The notes below the pieces were generated by a model that saw only the letters and a list, made by a program, of their open reading frames with translations, had not been told where the DNA came from and made no database searches. Below are positions 32,859 to 42,927 of a stretch of DNA of 64,000 nucleotides, in pieces. The stretch is taken from positions 49,924 through 113,923 of the forward strand of contig NZ_SJPM01000009.1 in NCBI RefSeq assembly GCF_007859915.1, written 5' to 3'. The position numbers and the translations under genes are program-made. The DNA is from Neorhodopirellula pilleata (GTDB lineage Bacteria > Planctomycetota > Planctomycetia > Pirellulales > Pirellulaceae). Position 1 is the stretch's first letter. Each line of letters opens with the position of its first letter.

Positions 32859-33968
32859 TCAACTTTTCGCCAATTGGATGAGTTTCTCCACACCACGTTG
32901 GAGCATGGCATCGCTCGCGGCGAAACTGATCCGGAAATGTGAGTCACGCTGGCTGAAGATTTTCCCTGGGATGATCAGCAAACCTTGTGAGATGGCTCGT
33001 TCGACGAACGCCTCCCCGCCGGCTTGCCCGGGCGCTTTCGGGAACAGATAGAACGCACCACCGGGTGAGGTGAGTTCGTAGTGCGGGGACAGTTCGTTGA
33101 CGAGGTAATCGCGTTTACGTCGGTAATCGTCGAAGTTGGCTTGCAGCGACACGTCCATCGCCCGCAGCGCGCCCCACTGGGCCGGTTGAGGGGAACAGAC
33201 GAACGAGTATTGTTGGATCTTCAACATCGTCGCGATGATCGCCGGCGGTCCGTGAACGTAACCCACTCGCCACCCCGTCATCGCATGCGATTTACTGAAT
33301 CCGTCGATCACGATCGTATCCGGGTTGTCGGCGGCGGGTGAATAAAACGTGCCGTCGTAAAAGAATCGACTGTAGATCTCGTCGGACAGCAAGGCGATTT
33401 TCTTGTCCGCCGCGATCTGCGCGACCGCCCGTTGATCCTCTTCGCTGGCGACGACGCCGGTCGGATTGCCGGGACTGTTGATCAAGATCATCTTGGTTCT
33501 GGGCGTGATGGCCGCTTCGATCTTGGCGGGATCGAGCCGGAAGTCGGGGTAGGTATCGACCATCACGGGGACACCGCCGCACAACCGGACCAAAGCGGGA
33601 TACATGACGAAGTAAGGATCGGTAAAAATCACTTCGTCGCCGGGATTGACCATCGACAACATCGACAGCATCAATCCGCCGCTCGTACCGCTGCTGATGA
33701 ACACGTCGCGATCTTGCCCGGGATACTTCGACCGCACGTCGGCCAAGATAGCCTCCCTCAGCGGTGCAATGCCCTGGGTCGGTGAGTACGCGTTCTTACC
33801 CGCGCGGATCGCCTCGATGGTGGCTTCTTTGATTTCATCGGGGACATCAAAATCGGGCTGTCCGATCGACAAATTGATCGGATCCTTCATTTTCGCGGCC
33901 AGGTCGAATACCCGGCGAATGCCGCTGCTGTCAAACGAAGCGGTCCGATCAGCGATCCAAGGGTGCAT
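32859..33968 (-). CDS. Class I/II pyridoxal-phosphate aminotransferase
   Basis: A 369-residue fold-type I aminotransferase of the aspartate aminotransferase group. Family features are INLSIGQPDFDVPDEIKEA, NAYSPTQGIAPLREAI, INSPGNPTGVV, the PLP lysine in DGFSKSHAMTGWRVGYVHG, and the substrate-binding Arg in HFRISFAAS. It should transfer an amino group between an amino acid and a 2-oxo acid in the cytoplasm; the exact substrate (Asp, aromatic or Ala) cannot be decided. ATG 33968 is the family start. It diverges from the sulfatase gene. Confidence 0.92.
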   Translation of the reverse strand: MHPWIADRTASFDSSGIRRVFDLAAKMKDPINLSIGQPDFDVPDEIKEATIEAIRAGKNAYSPTQGIAPLREAILADVRSKYPGQDRDVFISSGTSGGLMLSMLSMVNPGDEVIFTDPYFVMYPALVRLCGGVPVMVDTYPDFRLDPAKIEAAITPRTKMILINSPGNPTGVVASEEDQRAVAQIAADKKIALLSDEIYSRFFYDGTFYSPAADNPDTIVIDGFSKSHAMTGWRVGYVHGPPAIIATMLKIQQYSFVCSPQPAQWGALRAMDVSLQANFDDYRRKRDYLVNELSPHYELTSPGGAFYLFPKAPGQAGGEAFVERAISQGLLIIPGKIFSQRDSHFRISFAASDAMLQRGVEKLIQLAKS

Positions 33969-34124
33969 GAGAAAAGACGGGTTGCAGGGAAACGATGGCG
34001 TGGTCGAGTTCTTCACGCTGAAGAACCATGAACGATGGATGTCGACTATAATCTCCAATCCGATCTCTCGCGATGGCGGTCATCGACCGTCGTCATTCCC
34101 ACCTTATTGTTTGACGTGTTGGCA

Positions 34125-35981
34125 ATGTCTGTACTTCCTCCATACGGCCGCTGTGCGGTTTTGCTTTTCTTCGCAGTTGCCATCACGGTGATCCCGACCG
34201 GAATCATTGTGGCGGCCGAGAGACCTAATGTGGTCATTGTGATCGCCGACGATCAAGGTTATGGCGATCTCGGTTGCACGGGCAATCCGATCATTCAAAC
34301 CCCGAACATCGACACGTTGGCCCGGGAATCTTCGACGCTGAGCGATTATCACGTCGCACCGACCTGCTCGCCGACCCGATCGGCCCTGTTGACGGGGCAC
34401 TGGACCAACCGCACGGGCGTTTGGCATACGATCAACGGGCGTTCGATGCTGCGGGCCGACGAAGTCACCATCGGCCAAATCTTTCATGACGACGGTTACC
34501 GCACCGGCATGTTCGGCAAGTGGCATTTGGGTGACAACTATCCTTACCGCGCCGAGGACCGCGGTTTTGATGAAGTCTATCGTCACGGCGGCGGCGGCGT
34601 CGGACAGACGCCGGACTATTGGAACAACTCGTATTTCGACGGCTCGTACTTTCACAACGGCAACGTGGAACCGGCCGAGGGTTTCTGCACGGACGTGTTT
34701 TTCGAGAAAGCCAACGACTTCATTCGCGATTCGGCCGCACGGCAGGTTCCGTTCCTGGCTTACATTTCCACCAACGCGCCGCACGGACCGCTGCACTGTA
34801 AACCTGAGGACATGCAAAAGTACGCCGGCCAGCCGGACCGAATCGCGGCGTTCTTTGGCATGATCACCAACATCGACGAGAACGTCGGCCGGACTCGCGA
34901 GATGCTCGACGAACTCGGGATCGCCGACAACACGATCTTTGTCTTTACAACCGACAACGGAACTGCCAGTGGCGACGACGTGTTCAACGCGTCGATGCGT
35001 GGCAAGAAAGGCAGTCCTTACGAAGGCGGCCACCGGGTGCCGTTCATGATGCACTGGCCCGCCGGCGGAATGGATCAAGCTCACGTGTCCGACACGTTGT
35101 GCCACGCCGTGGACGTTGTGCCCACGTTGATCGATTTGTGCGGCGTCGCGTCGCCCGACGCAGTGAAGTTTGACGGCGTTTCGATTCGTGACTTACTGAC
35201 CGCATCACGTGACGAATCGGTTGCCGCGACAACTAGCTGGAACGAACGGATACTCGTCACCGATTCGCAGCGTGTTCGCGATCCGATCAAATGGCGTCAA
35301 TCGTCGGTCATGCAATCGAAGTGGCGATTGATCAACGGAACGGAGCTATACGACATACAATCCGATCCCGGCCAGCAAACCTCGATCCATGGTGAACATC
35401 CCGAAAAGGTCGCCGAGCTACGAGCGTTCTACGAAGACTGGTGGGCGGAACTCGAGCCGACCTTTGCGCGAACGACTGAGATCGTCATCGGACATCCCGA
35501 TCATCCCCGCGTGGAACTCACCGCACACGATTGGATTCAAGAAGCGTTACCGCCATGGAACCAAGGCCAGATTCGAGAAGGCGGTCTACCTCGCCGGCGC
35601 GGCAAACAACCCGTTGCCGCATCGACTCACCAAGGGCACTGGGCGGTTAAGTTTGAACGCGATGGGCGCTATCAGTTCACGTTGCGACGTTGGCCCGAAG
35701 TTGCCGCCACCGGCATCACCGATTCGTTACCCGCCGAACCGAATGTTCCCGGTGCCGACTTGGCTTTCCGTGCCCGTCCCGGCGTGGCATTGGACGTCGA
35801 TCACGCGGAACTGATCATTGATGGTCAAACCGTGGGTCAAAAACCAATCTCTGAGGCAACCGATTCGGTTTCGTTCACTGCCAAAGTCACCGCTGGCTCG
35901 CACCAACTATCGCCGGTTTTCTCTGGCAAGATCGGTACAATCGGAACATTTTATTGCACCGTGGAACGGGTTGGCGGTTAA
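34125..35981 (+). CDS. Secreted sulfatase with C-terminal extension
   Basis: A 618-residue formylglycine-dependent sulfatase. A hydrophobic N-terminal signal ends near VAAERPNVVIVIADDQGYGDLG, where the metal-binding Asp pair lies. The modification motif is CSPTRSALLTG (the Cys becomes formylglycine), and the second signature GYRTGMFGKWHLGD follows. About 150 extra C-terminal residues (GRYQFTLRRWPEVAATG, AELIIDGQTVG) look like a beta-sandwich domain. It is probably active on sulfated marine polysaccharides outside the cytoplasm. No maturase or partner glycosidase is adjacent. Confidence 0.92.
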   Translation: MSVLPPYGRCAVLLFFAVAITVIPTGIIVAAERPNVVIVIADDQGYGDLGCTGNPIIQTPNIDTLARESSTLSDYHVAPTCSPTRSALLTGHWTNRTGVWHTINGRSMLRADEVTIGQIFHDDGYRTGMFGKWHLGDNYPYRAEDRGFDEVYRHGGGGVGQTPDYWNNSYFDGSYFHNGNVEPAEGFCTDVFFEKANDFIRDSAARQVPFLAYISTNAPHGPLHCKPEDMQKYAGQPDRIAAFFGMITNIDENVGRTREMLDELGIADNTIFVFTTDNGTASGDDVFNASMRGKKGSPYEGGHRVPFMMHWPAGGMDQAHVSDTLCHAVDVVPTLIDLCGVASPDAVKFDGVSIRDLLTASRDESVAATTSWNERILVTDSQRVRDPIKWRQSSVMQSKWRLINGTELYDIQSDPGQQTSIHGEHPEKVAELRAFYEDWWAELEPTFARTTEIVIGHPDHPRVELTAHDWIQEALPPWNQGQIREGGLPRRRGKQPVAASTHQGHWAVKFERDGRYQFTLRRWPEVAATGITDSLPAEPNVPGADLAFRARPGVALDVDHAELIIDGQTVGQKPISEATDSVSFTAKVTAGSHQLSPVFSGKIGTIGTFYCTVERVGG

Positions 35982-36216
35982 ACGCGACGCCTTCAACTCG
36001 ATTAATTTTTCGCAAGTGAACCAATCTTCATAAAAGCCACATGAAAAACATCGCAAGCTAAACGATTATTCCAGTTCGCCGAGCGAGGTGGGGCAATTAT
36101 GAAGATTATTAAGATCGCGTGCTGCGCTTCGGGACACCGACGAACCGATGAGAGTTGCGGGAAGAACGGATTCTTCCAGGTTTGCAAGAACCCCGCAATC
36201 ATGACTAATCGAAGGG

Positions 36217-37896
36217 ATGGATCCCATGAGTTTGGATCAAAGATGTATCCGTAGGCGGATGCTTCATCGTTGGATCGGCGTCACGCTGGTCGGCTCGGCT
36301 ATTTTCGGAAACGTCTCATTCGCCGACACCGGTGACTTCGACGGGTTTCTCACCGCCGCGAGCGCGTTTCAGGCGGAAGCCCCCACAGGGATCGGCACCG
36401 GTTCGGCGGTCCCGAACGTGAACGAAACTCCGAACGTTGATGGGTTCGTGCCTGACGCCGTGGAATCGGTTCCTGCGGGAATGATCGAGAACGCTGAAGA
36501 AGACGCTGACGCAGACGAAGCCACCGATATCGAAAAACTCAGCGAGAAACTCGCCGCACTGCAAGAAGATTGGGACGAGTACCAAGGCGAACTCAAAGCC
36601 GAAGCGGCCGCGAAAAAGAAAAAATCCAATTACAAACTCGGTGGCCGAGTTCACATCGATCAATGGACCTTCTCCGAAAGCGACGAAGGCATCAATGTCA
36701 TTGAGAACGAGGACCCGGATTTCAGCCCGGAGAATCGTTGGTTGTTCCGTCGTATCCGGTTGGAACTTGCCGGCGAAGTGCCGCAAAACATGCTGTATCG
36801 CATCCAAGTCGACTTCAACAATCCGGCGAGCGCGGAAATCAAGGATGCTTATCTAGGTTGGACCAACCTTCCCAATAACCAAACGTTGATACTTGGTCAC
36901 CAAAAGCGACCGCTCGGTTTGGACCATCTCAACAGTAGCCGCTACAACGTGTTCACTGAACGTCCACTGGCGGTCGAAGCGTTCAATGAAGACGCCCGTC
37001 GTTTTGGTTTATGCATGTATGGACACAACGACGATGAGTCCGTCGGTTGGGCGTATGGCATTTACAATCTCGAGAACATTAGCACCGACGGTCGCTTCAT
37101 CGGCGACTCATATCAAATGGGCGGTTACTCGCGACTGTGGTCATCGCCATGGTACGACGAAACCAGTGGCGGACGCGGCTACCTGCACTTGGCCATCGCG
37201 GGAGCGGTTGCCAAACCTGACGGCGATGTGGGTGACGACGAAACCAACAGCAACGAAGGCCGATTCCGAACACGCCCGCTCGCCCGCAGCGATCAGCGTT
37301 GGCTCAATACGACCCGGATTCCCGGTGCCGATTGGTACCAGCACATCGCGTTTGAATCGATCTTGAACTTGGGTTCGTTGCAGATCACCGGCGAATACAT
37401 CATGACGCCGTTGCAACGCGAAGCCACACCGGGGGCAGCCATTCCAGCGGACCCAGATGATCTACCTGGATACGCCTTCGATGCGAACTTGTCGCGAAAC
37501 ATGTTCTTTCACGGCGGCTATATCTATGCCTCGTACTTCTTGACAGGTGAGCACATGCCTTACCAACGATCCTCGGGAACGCTCGATCGTGTGAAACCGC
37601 ATGAGAACTTTTTCTTGGTCGATCGGATGCGAGGTGGACGTGGTTTGGGCTGGGGAGCCTGGCAAGTGGCCGCCCGTTATGACTTCCTTGATCTAACCGA
37701 TGGCGGCGTCAATGGTGGCGTCGGGCACATGTTCACCGCCGGCCTCAACTGGCACTGGACACCGTACTCGAAAGTACAAAACAACTTGGTCTATGGCAGC
37801 ATTGATGATTCCGGGCTCGCTAACTTGACCGGTGGTACCGCCGTCGATGCGGGGGACTTCCTGATCTTCGGAAGTCGCTTCATGATCGATTTCTGA
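36217..37896 (+). CDS. OprP/OprO-type outer-membrane porin
   Basis: A 559-residue protein with an N-terminal signal (hydrophobic WIGVTLVGSAIFGNVSFA), an acidic linker, a short coiled coil (IEKLSEKLAALQEDWDEYQG) and a porin barrel. The barrel shows the strand patterns of the phosphate-selective porin O/P family: YRIQVDFNNPASAEIKDAYL, LILGHQKRPLGLDHLNSSRY, and the aromatic end FLIFGSRFMIDF. It should form an outer-membrane channel. ATG 36226 is an alternative start. Phosphate specificity is only a family possibility, because the pst operon is far away. A Cys-rich secreted protein follows 61 bases later. Confidence 0.85.
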   Translation: MDPMSLDQRCIRRRMLHRWIGVTLVGSAIFGNVSFADTGDFDGFLTAASAFQAEAPTGIGTGSAVPNVNETPNVDGFVPDAVESVPAGMIENAEEDADADEATDIEKLSEKLAALQEDWDEYQGELKAEAAAKKKKSNYKLGGRVHIDQWTFSESDEGINVIENEDPDFSPENRWLFRRIRLELAGEVPQNMLYRIQVDFNNPASAEIKDAYLGWTNLPNNQTLILGHQKRPLGLDHLNSSRYNVFTERPLAVEAFNEDARRFGLCMYGHNDDESVGWAYGIYNLENISTDGRFIGDSYQMGGYSRLWSSPWYDETSGGRGYLHLAIAGAVAKPDGDVGDDETNSNEGRFRTRPLARSDQRWLNTTRIPGADWYQHIAFESILNLGSLQITGEYIMTPLQREATPGAAIPADPDDLPGYAFDANLSRNMFFHGGYIYASYFLTGEHMPYQRSSGTLDRVKPHENFFLVDRMRGGRGLGWGAWQVAARYDFLDLTDGGVNGGVGHMFTAGLNWHWTPYSKVQNNLVYGSIDDSGLANLTGGTAVDAGDFLIFGSRFMIDF

Positions 37897-37957
37897 TCAA
37901 TCAACAAAACCTTTTTATCATTACCAAAAGCGAAATTCATAACTGAAGGATTGAGTC

Positions 37958-38635
37958 ATGAAACGATATCAACTAATCCCGATCGCGCCGGCGATCGGCA
38001 TGCTGGTCGGACTGATGATTGCGACCGTCACGGCATCGGCCGCCGGCCCGTGTTGCCTGTTTTGCCAGAAAGGACGTTGCAACGTCGACGTCGACGTCGA
38101 AGAGGTCGAGATCAAAGGCTTTGACGTCGAATGCGAAGCCATCTGCATCCCACCGCTGCGATACCCTTGGGAGTGCGGGCCACTGAAAAAATGCGGCAAG
38201 ATTCGCTGCGTGAAGAAACTCGTTAGTGATAAGCGGACGGCGAAGATTTGCACGTACGACTGGGAAGCCGTTGTCTGCTGCCCCGAGTGCCGATCGAAAT
38301 TGCATCAGTGTGGTTCGTCTTGCGATAACGGAACCTGTTGCGACAACCAAGGATGCGATTCGCCCAGTATGCCGATCTGTGATTCAGTCGGATGCTGTGC
38401 TGATGATTCAACACCGGCGACCGCGTCGTTGGCTCAACGTCCTTCCGGAAATGGTCTCGAGTCTTCGGAAGTCACCGAAGTCATCATTGCCGAGATCGCG
38501 GACGTTGCCGCACCCGAGGTGACCGTGGCGTTGGTTCACGCAATCGGCCAAGCCACCCCGGACGCGGACGGTTGGGTCCGAGTGACCAACCTCGCGTCCG
38601 GTTCCCTTTCGGCGGCAGGCGAGTTGATCGAGTAG
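37958..38635 (+). CDS. Cysteine-rich secreted protein
   Basis: A 225-residue protein with AAGGA before the ATG and a signal peptide ending near TASAAGPCC. The next 120 residues contain 21 cysteines, many in CC or CxxC pairs (PCCLFCQKGRC, VVCCPECRSKLHQC, NGTCCDNQGCDS, VGCCADD). The final 75 residues are Cys-free. Such spacing suits disulfide-stapled surface proteins or metal binding; nothing decides between these. No family was recognised. It follows the porin gene and may be co-expressed with it. Confidence 0.75.
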   Translation: MKRYQLIPIAPAIGMLVGLMIATVTASAAGPCCLFCQKGRCNVDVDVEEVEIKGFDVECEAICIPPLRYPWECGPLKKCGKIRCVKKLVSDKRTAKICTYDWEAVVCCPECRSKLHQCGSSCDNGTCCDNQGCDSPSMPICDSVGCCADDSTPATASLAQRPSGNGLESSEVTEVIIAEIADVAAPEVTVALVHAIGQATPDADGWVRVTNLASGSLSAAGELIE

Positions 38636-38670
38636 AACTCGCCAAGCCGCATGTAGCTCTCCATCCCCTA

Positions 38671-38725
38671 GGTGGCGTCGACTTTCAGTCGATGTACCTG
38701 GGATTGGCGACTGAAAGTCGCCACC
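38671..38725. repeat. Hairpin repeat GGTGGCGACTTTCAGTCGCC type
   Basis: GGTGGCGTCGACTTTCAGTC (from 38671) pairs with GGCGACTGAAAGTCGCCACC (38706-38725), with a 3-base bulge. A near-identical hairpin lies at 53594-53645. Here it sits between convergent genes and may act as terminator. Confidence 0.85.
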
Positions 38726-38745
38726 ACCGATTCTTTGTGCACTAC

Positions 38746-41406
38746 TTACTTCCGAATGACAGCCAGCCAATCCTCGCCCGCGTCTTCGGGCGGGGATCCG
38801 AGGGAAACCCGGCCACCGCCGGAGACTTGATCCACCGAACCGGATTGCAAATTGCCACCGACGCGTGGGTTGAACCAACGAACGTTCAGCGTTCCCGCAA
38901 CCCCGGTTAAATCAAGCTTCGTTTCGTCGCCATCGGGAATGTAAACCAAGTAGAGTTCATCCGGTTTTGCGAAACAGAACGTCGCCGGTTCGTGATCCGG
39001 GTTGCCCACCAAGGCGTCCGCGTTGGTCATCTCCCAGAACGGGATCGAATGATCGTGAAAGAATCCGATCGCGATCCGGCAATAGTCCCAACTGCGATCG
39101 CGACTGCGCCAATCTTCGCACACGATATCGTTTTGGTCGAATTGATAGCCGAAGTAATATTCGCATCCGGCACCACCGCCCATCAACGTCGCCCACAAGG
39201 TTTGCTTGCGGACTTTGTGTTCGGTGTAAACCATCTTGCCGGTGCGGTCGTGACCGTCGAAGCCGTTGTACCCAAGGTCCGGGCATTGGGCGTGGGCGGC
39301 CGATCCCGATTCATCAAACGCCACGATCCATGGCTTGCCCGCCCGAGCCGACTTTTCAACCCAGCGGACCGTGTCGGAGTGAGTCGTTTCCAAGCTGCTG
39401 TTTTGCAACGACACGCCGGTCAATCCGGATCGGTCACCCAACAAGGGGTCGTAGACTTGGTCTTGTTGATTTGGGAACGTGTGGATCACGATATTATGAT
39501 CGTAAGCATCCAACTGCGCGATGTAATCGATCATCGCTTTGACCTGCTCGGTCGTTTGGGTGTTCTCTTCACCGAGGTTCCAGTTCAACGCCAAGTTGTG
39601 ACCGAACCGCGCGATCAGTTCCCGACAATACAACTTTCGTTGAACACCGAGATCGCCGCCGTCGAGGCTTTCGTTCACACGACCGCCGCCTCGCTTGGTG
39701 CCTTTGTCGTGGTCATCGTTTTCGGTCTCTTGCATCTTGAAATGCAGGTACATGCCGCGTGCCGTGCCGTGATCAAATACGGTGCCCCATTGATCCAGTT
39801 TGCTGCAATCATAGTGCAGCTTGTCATCGCGGTGGATGAACGGCCACACGTTGTCCCCGTCGCCGCCGGCGTTGTAGGTCAGGAATGAAAAGGCGTTGCA
39901 GCCTTTGCCGGATAGATAGTTGATCGCACCGATCAAACCCTTGCCTTGTCCGTCTTTCCAAGTCGGATCGCCGGGGTTCCAGTCTTGCACGTGAGATGCC
40001 CAGGTTTTCAGCGGTGCCTTCTTGGGGTTGCCCGCGATCGTGTTGTCAAAGTCGACATAACCGAGCAACGTTTCGGGGGCGTCGGCGCCCGCCTTCAAGA
40101 AATACTTTCCCGATCCGGCGAACTGCAGGTAGTGCTTTCCGACATATCGCAATCGGCCATGCGCTCGCAGGTCTCGACCGGTCTTATCCGACGCGGCGAT
40201 CTCGATCGTCCCCGAACGACCATCGAAGTCGGGTAAGGGCTCGGCCGACGCATCGGCATCGAGAGCCACATGTTGGCCTTTCGCGAACGAGATCTTGTAA
40301 TCCCAACGTCCCGGTCGGTCGGGGACGAAATGAACCCGCCATACCATCCCCGATTCGGCCGAAGTGTTGACGGCGTTGCCATCGGCGGCGAAGTAGCCGG
40401 GCACGGTGTACTCGATCGAATCGCCCGCGTGGGTGAACGTGGCGTTCATGCGGTAGTCCGTGAAGGGATTGGGTGCGTTGTCCTTTTCATGCGCGTACGG
40501 CCCGTGCAGATCCAAGGTGACCTTGTGCCATACTTTGGTTTCACCATGCACCGTAACGTTACCGTCCCCGTCGCTTTGACGTGGGGTCTGTAACGGTGCG
40601 TCGCTGACCGGTTTCGTTGGGCTACCCGTCGTCGGGTTGGCTTTCGTGTTGCCGTCCATTGTCGGTGCTGCAACGGCGGTGAAGGTCGGTGGTTGCTCCC
40701 CCGCGTGAATGACCGAATCGGGGCCCTCGTCGGTCGGCCTTTTGAAATCCCGATCGGTGGTCATCAGCCACTTGTCAAACTCGAAACCATCTTCACGCAT
40801 CGAGAACTCGATCGTGTGCAAGCCGGTTGATGGAATGTCCAGATAGATCTTATGTGGCTCACCGCAGTGTTCCGATTCGGTGCGTTGCTTACTTTCCCAT
40901 CGCCATTGGTTCTTGCCTTCACACCACTGCAACCGCTGGCCGCTTTCGGGCCACTGGCCGTCGATACCGACGTGCAGGCCGTTGTCTTCCGGTCCGCTGG
41001 AGTAAGCACGCACCCAAACGTAGTAACGACCGGGTGTTTGAAAATGGACCCTGTAGGAGACGATCGCCATCTTGCCGGGCTCGGGCGAGAAGTTCGTTCC
41101 TTTAATGAGTTTGTCACCGTGAGTCCGCCGAGTATCGGGCAATACTTCAAGATAGGCTCCACAACTCGCACCGCCCACGTGATTCGGATCGCCATCGGCA
41201 CCCACGTCAGGGGTCCTGTCTTGATGTGTCAAGTAGAACGCGCGGGTATCCGTGGCGGTTTGGCGGACGAAGTGTTCGGCTTCAACGGCGACGATACCAT
41301 CTTGTTCCGCGAACACGAGTGATTCCTCGGCAACGGGACTTTGTGCGACGATGAACGAGGACGAGCCTAGTATCACCGATAACGCAAGGAGAACGGGACG
41401 GAACAT
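38746..41406 (-). CDS. Secreted DUF5060 glycoside-hydrolase-like protein
   Basis: An 886-residue exported protein. A signal peptide (LLALSVILGSSSFIVAQSP) is followed by a carbohydrate-binding-module-like domain (about residues 30-215, GIVAVEAEHF and GRYYVWVRAYSSGP) and an Ig-like DUF5060 domain (about 285-375, YRMNATFTHAGDSIEYTVPG). A barrel catalytic domain spans about 415-780: candidate acid/base Glu in NWNLGEENTQT, candidate nucleophile in IVAFDESGSA. A C-terminal beta domain follows. DUF5060 usually precedes apiosidase-like DUF4038-type barrels, but the sugar cannot be read. It is the last gene of the acid-sugar operon, 53 bases after the dehydrogenase. Confidence 0.8.
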   Translation of the reverse strand: MFRPVLLALSVILGSSSFIVAQSPVAEESLVFAEQDGIVAVEAEHFVRQTATDTRAFYLTHQDRTPDVGADGDPNHVGGASCGAYLEVLPDTRRTHGDKLIKGTNFSPEPGKMAIVSYRVHFQTPGRYYVWVRAYSSGPEDNGLHVGIDGQWPESGQRLQWCEGKNQWRWESKQRTESEHCGEPHKIYLDIPSTGLHTIEFSMREDGFEFDKWLMTTDRDFKRPTDEGPDSVIHAGEQPPTFTAVAAPTMDGNTKANPTTGSPTKPVSDAPLQTPRQSDGDGNVTVHGETKVWHKVTLDLHGPYAHEKDNAPNPFTDYRMNATFTHAGDSIEYTVPGYFAADGNAVNTSAESGMVWRVHFVPDRPGRWDYKISFAKGQHVALDADASAEPLPDFDGRSGTIEIAASDKTGRDLRAHGRLRYVGKHYLQFAGSGKYFLKAGADAPETLLGYVDFDNTIAGNPKKAPLKTWASHVQDWNPGDPTWKDGQGKGLIGAINYLSGKGCNAFSFLTYNAGGDGDNVWPFIHRDDKLHYDCSKLDQWGTVFDHGTARGMYLHFKMQETENDDHDKGTKRGGGRVNESLDGGDLGVQRKLYCRELIARFGHNLALNWNLGEENTQTTEQVKAMIDYIAQLDAYDHNIVIHTFPNQQDQVYDPLLGDRSGLTGVSLQNSSLETTHSDTVRWVEKSARAGKPWIVAFDESGSAAHAQCPDLGYNGFDGHDRTGKMVYTEHKVRKQTLWATLMGGGAGCEYYFGYQFDQNDIVCEDWRSRDRSWDYCRIAIGFFHDHSIPFWEMTNADALVGNPDHEPATFCFAKPDELYLVYIPDGDETKLDLTGVAGTLNVRWFNPRVGGNLQSGSVDQVSGGGRVSLGSPPEDAGEDWLAVIRK

Positions 41407-41459
41407 AATGCTTCCAGACAAAGGAGTGGGGAGACTGGGGAGTTTCATTTGCAAAGACT

Positions 41460-42593
41460 TCACGTCACGCCGACGGTATCGGTGTGAGAACCATCGGGCA
41501 CAGACTCAAGAGCGGTTGCCACGGCACCGGCAACATCAAGGGTCGACGACGAGCCGCCCAGATCAGGGGTTCGAACGTGCCCTTCTTTCAAGACCGCAGC
41601 GACCGCGTTCTCGATCGTTCGACCGGCACGGATGCAGATTTCATCCTGATGCCGATCGCCGAGCCAATCCAGCATCATGGCGGCGGACAGGATCGTGGCC
41701 ATCGGATTGGCGACGTTCCGCCCGGCGAGTTGAGGAGCGGTTCCGTGCGACGGTTGAAACAATCCGTGCTCATCGCCGATTTCCGCTGACGGCCCCAAGC
41801 CGAGTCCGCCGACCAATCCGGCACCCAAGTCGGACAAGATGTCACCGAACTGGTTTTCCATGACGAGCACGTCAAAGTCCCACGGGTTTTGCACCATGTA
41901 TAGACTCATCGCGTCGACATACACGGCATTGTGTTCGATTTCCGGATAAAACTCCGCAACATCCATGAACACCTCTCGAAAGAACGCCATGCTGCGAAAT
42001 ACGTTGGCCTTGTCGACACAGGTCACCATCCTGCGACCGTCGCGAGGGCGGCCGCCACGACGTTGGGCTAATCGAAACGCATAATCACTGACTTTGGACG
42101 TTCCCTTTCGCGTCACCACGAGCGTGTCGGTCGCGACTTCGTTGCCGACCTTCGCTCCGCCACCGAATGAAGCGAACAGACCTTCGAGGTTTTCACGAAT
42201 CACAATGAAATCGATTCCCGGGCCGGTGTCCCTCAACGCACACGGGGCACCCGGATACAACTTCACCGGTCGAACAGCAGCATACACGTCCAACGCGCGG
42301 CGCAACCCCACCATCATCGTGGGTTGAACCTCCGTGCCGTCAGGATATCGCACGTCGGGTAATCCGATCGCCGTTAGCAAAACCGCGTCCGCCTCCAGGC
42401 AAGCCGACATCACGCCGTCGGGCAGAGTCTGCCCGGTTTCGCGATACAGTTCCGCACCAGCCCGATAGGACGTCAACCTTAAGTTCAACCCGGCTGTCAG
42501 CTCGCACAGACGATCGAGCACGATGCGGGTGGCGTCCATGCATTCCGGGCCGATTCCGTCACCCGGTAAAGCAGCGATTTCATAAGTTTTCAC
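41460..42593 (-). CDS. Isocitrate/isopropylmalate dehydrogenase family enzyme
   Basis: A 377-residue beta-decarboxylating dehydrogenase. The start IAALPGDGIGPECMDA, the TENLEG-like IVIRENLEGLFAS and the metal region DAMSLYMVQNPWDFDVLVMENQFGDILSDLGAG mark the family. The chain shows neither a typical LeuB substrate loop nor leu-operon neighbours. In this operon a tartrate-dehydrogenase-like role, oxidising a 2,3-dihydroxy acid, is more likely than leucine synthesis. It starts three bases after the ABM gene. Confidence 0.88.
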   Translation of the reverse strand: MKTYEIAALPGDGIGPECMDATRIVLDRLCELTAGLNLRLTSYRAGAELYRETGQTLPDGVMSACLEADAVLLTAIGLPDVRYPDGTEVQPTMMVGLRRALDVYAAVRPVKLYPGAPCALRDTGPGIDFIVIRENLEGLFASFGGGAKVGNEVATDTLVVTRKGTSKVSDYAFRLAQRRGGRPRDGRRMVTCVDKANVFRSMAFFREVFMDVAEFYPEIEHNAVYVDAMSLYMVQNPWDFDVLVMENQFGDILSDLGAGLVGGLGLGPSAEIGDEHGLFQPSHGTAPQLAGRNVANPMATILSAAMMLDWLGDRHQDEICIRAGRTIENAVAAVLKEGHVRTPDLGGSSSTLDVAGAVATALESVPDGSHTDTVGVT

Positions 42594-42596
42594 GGA

Positions 42597-42899
42597 TTAT
42601 CCTTTCATCAGATTGAGTCGTCGGACCGACTTTAACTCGATCCAAGGCGTGACCTGTTGATCAAAGTCATGGAAATGATCGGTCTCGCGATGTTCCGCGA
42701 AAGCGTCGGCGTCCAAGTAAGTTTCGTACAGAAAGATGACGTTCGGATCGGATTCATCGACGAGCACATCGAACTGGCAACATCCCGGTTCTCGTTCGAC
42801 CGAATCTTGGGCTTGTTGAATGACTCGTTTCGTGAACGCATCGATCCATTGAGAATGGATGCGGAACGTCACGGCAACGGCGAAGGTGGGTTGAATCAT
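42597..42899 (-). CDS. ABM-domain protein (antibiotic biosynthesis monooxygenase fold)
   Basis: A 100-residue dimeric alpha-beta barrel protein. The pattern VAVTFRIHSQWIDAFTKRVI, EPGCCQFDVLVDESDPNVIF and LYETYLDADAFAEHRET is typical of ABM/YgiN-like proteins. These range from quinol monooxygenases to small isomerase or lactonase-like helpers. No cofactor site is needed, so catalysis cannot be judged. It lies in the acid-sugar operon between the decarboxylase and the dehydrogenase genes. Confidence 0.85.
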   Translation of the reverse strand: MIQPTFAVAVTFRIHSQWIDAFTKRVIQQAQDSVEREPGCCQFDVLVDESDPNVIFLYETYLDADAFAEHRETDHFHDFDQQVTPWIELKSVRRLNLMKG

Positions 42900-42927
42900 T
42901 TGGTTTCGACCTTGTTTTGATTGAGTT

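Noticed and set aside
34104..35105. 333-codon frame on the minus strand
   Set aside because: Antisense to the sulfatase gene, whose motifs are complete; no recognisable domain.
38992..39888. 298-codon frame on the plus strand
   Set aside because: Antisense to the catalytic part of the DUF5060 protein; no motif or start signal.
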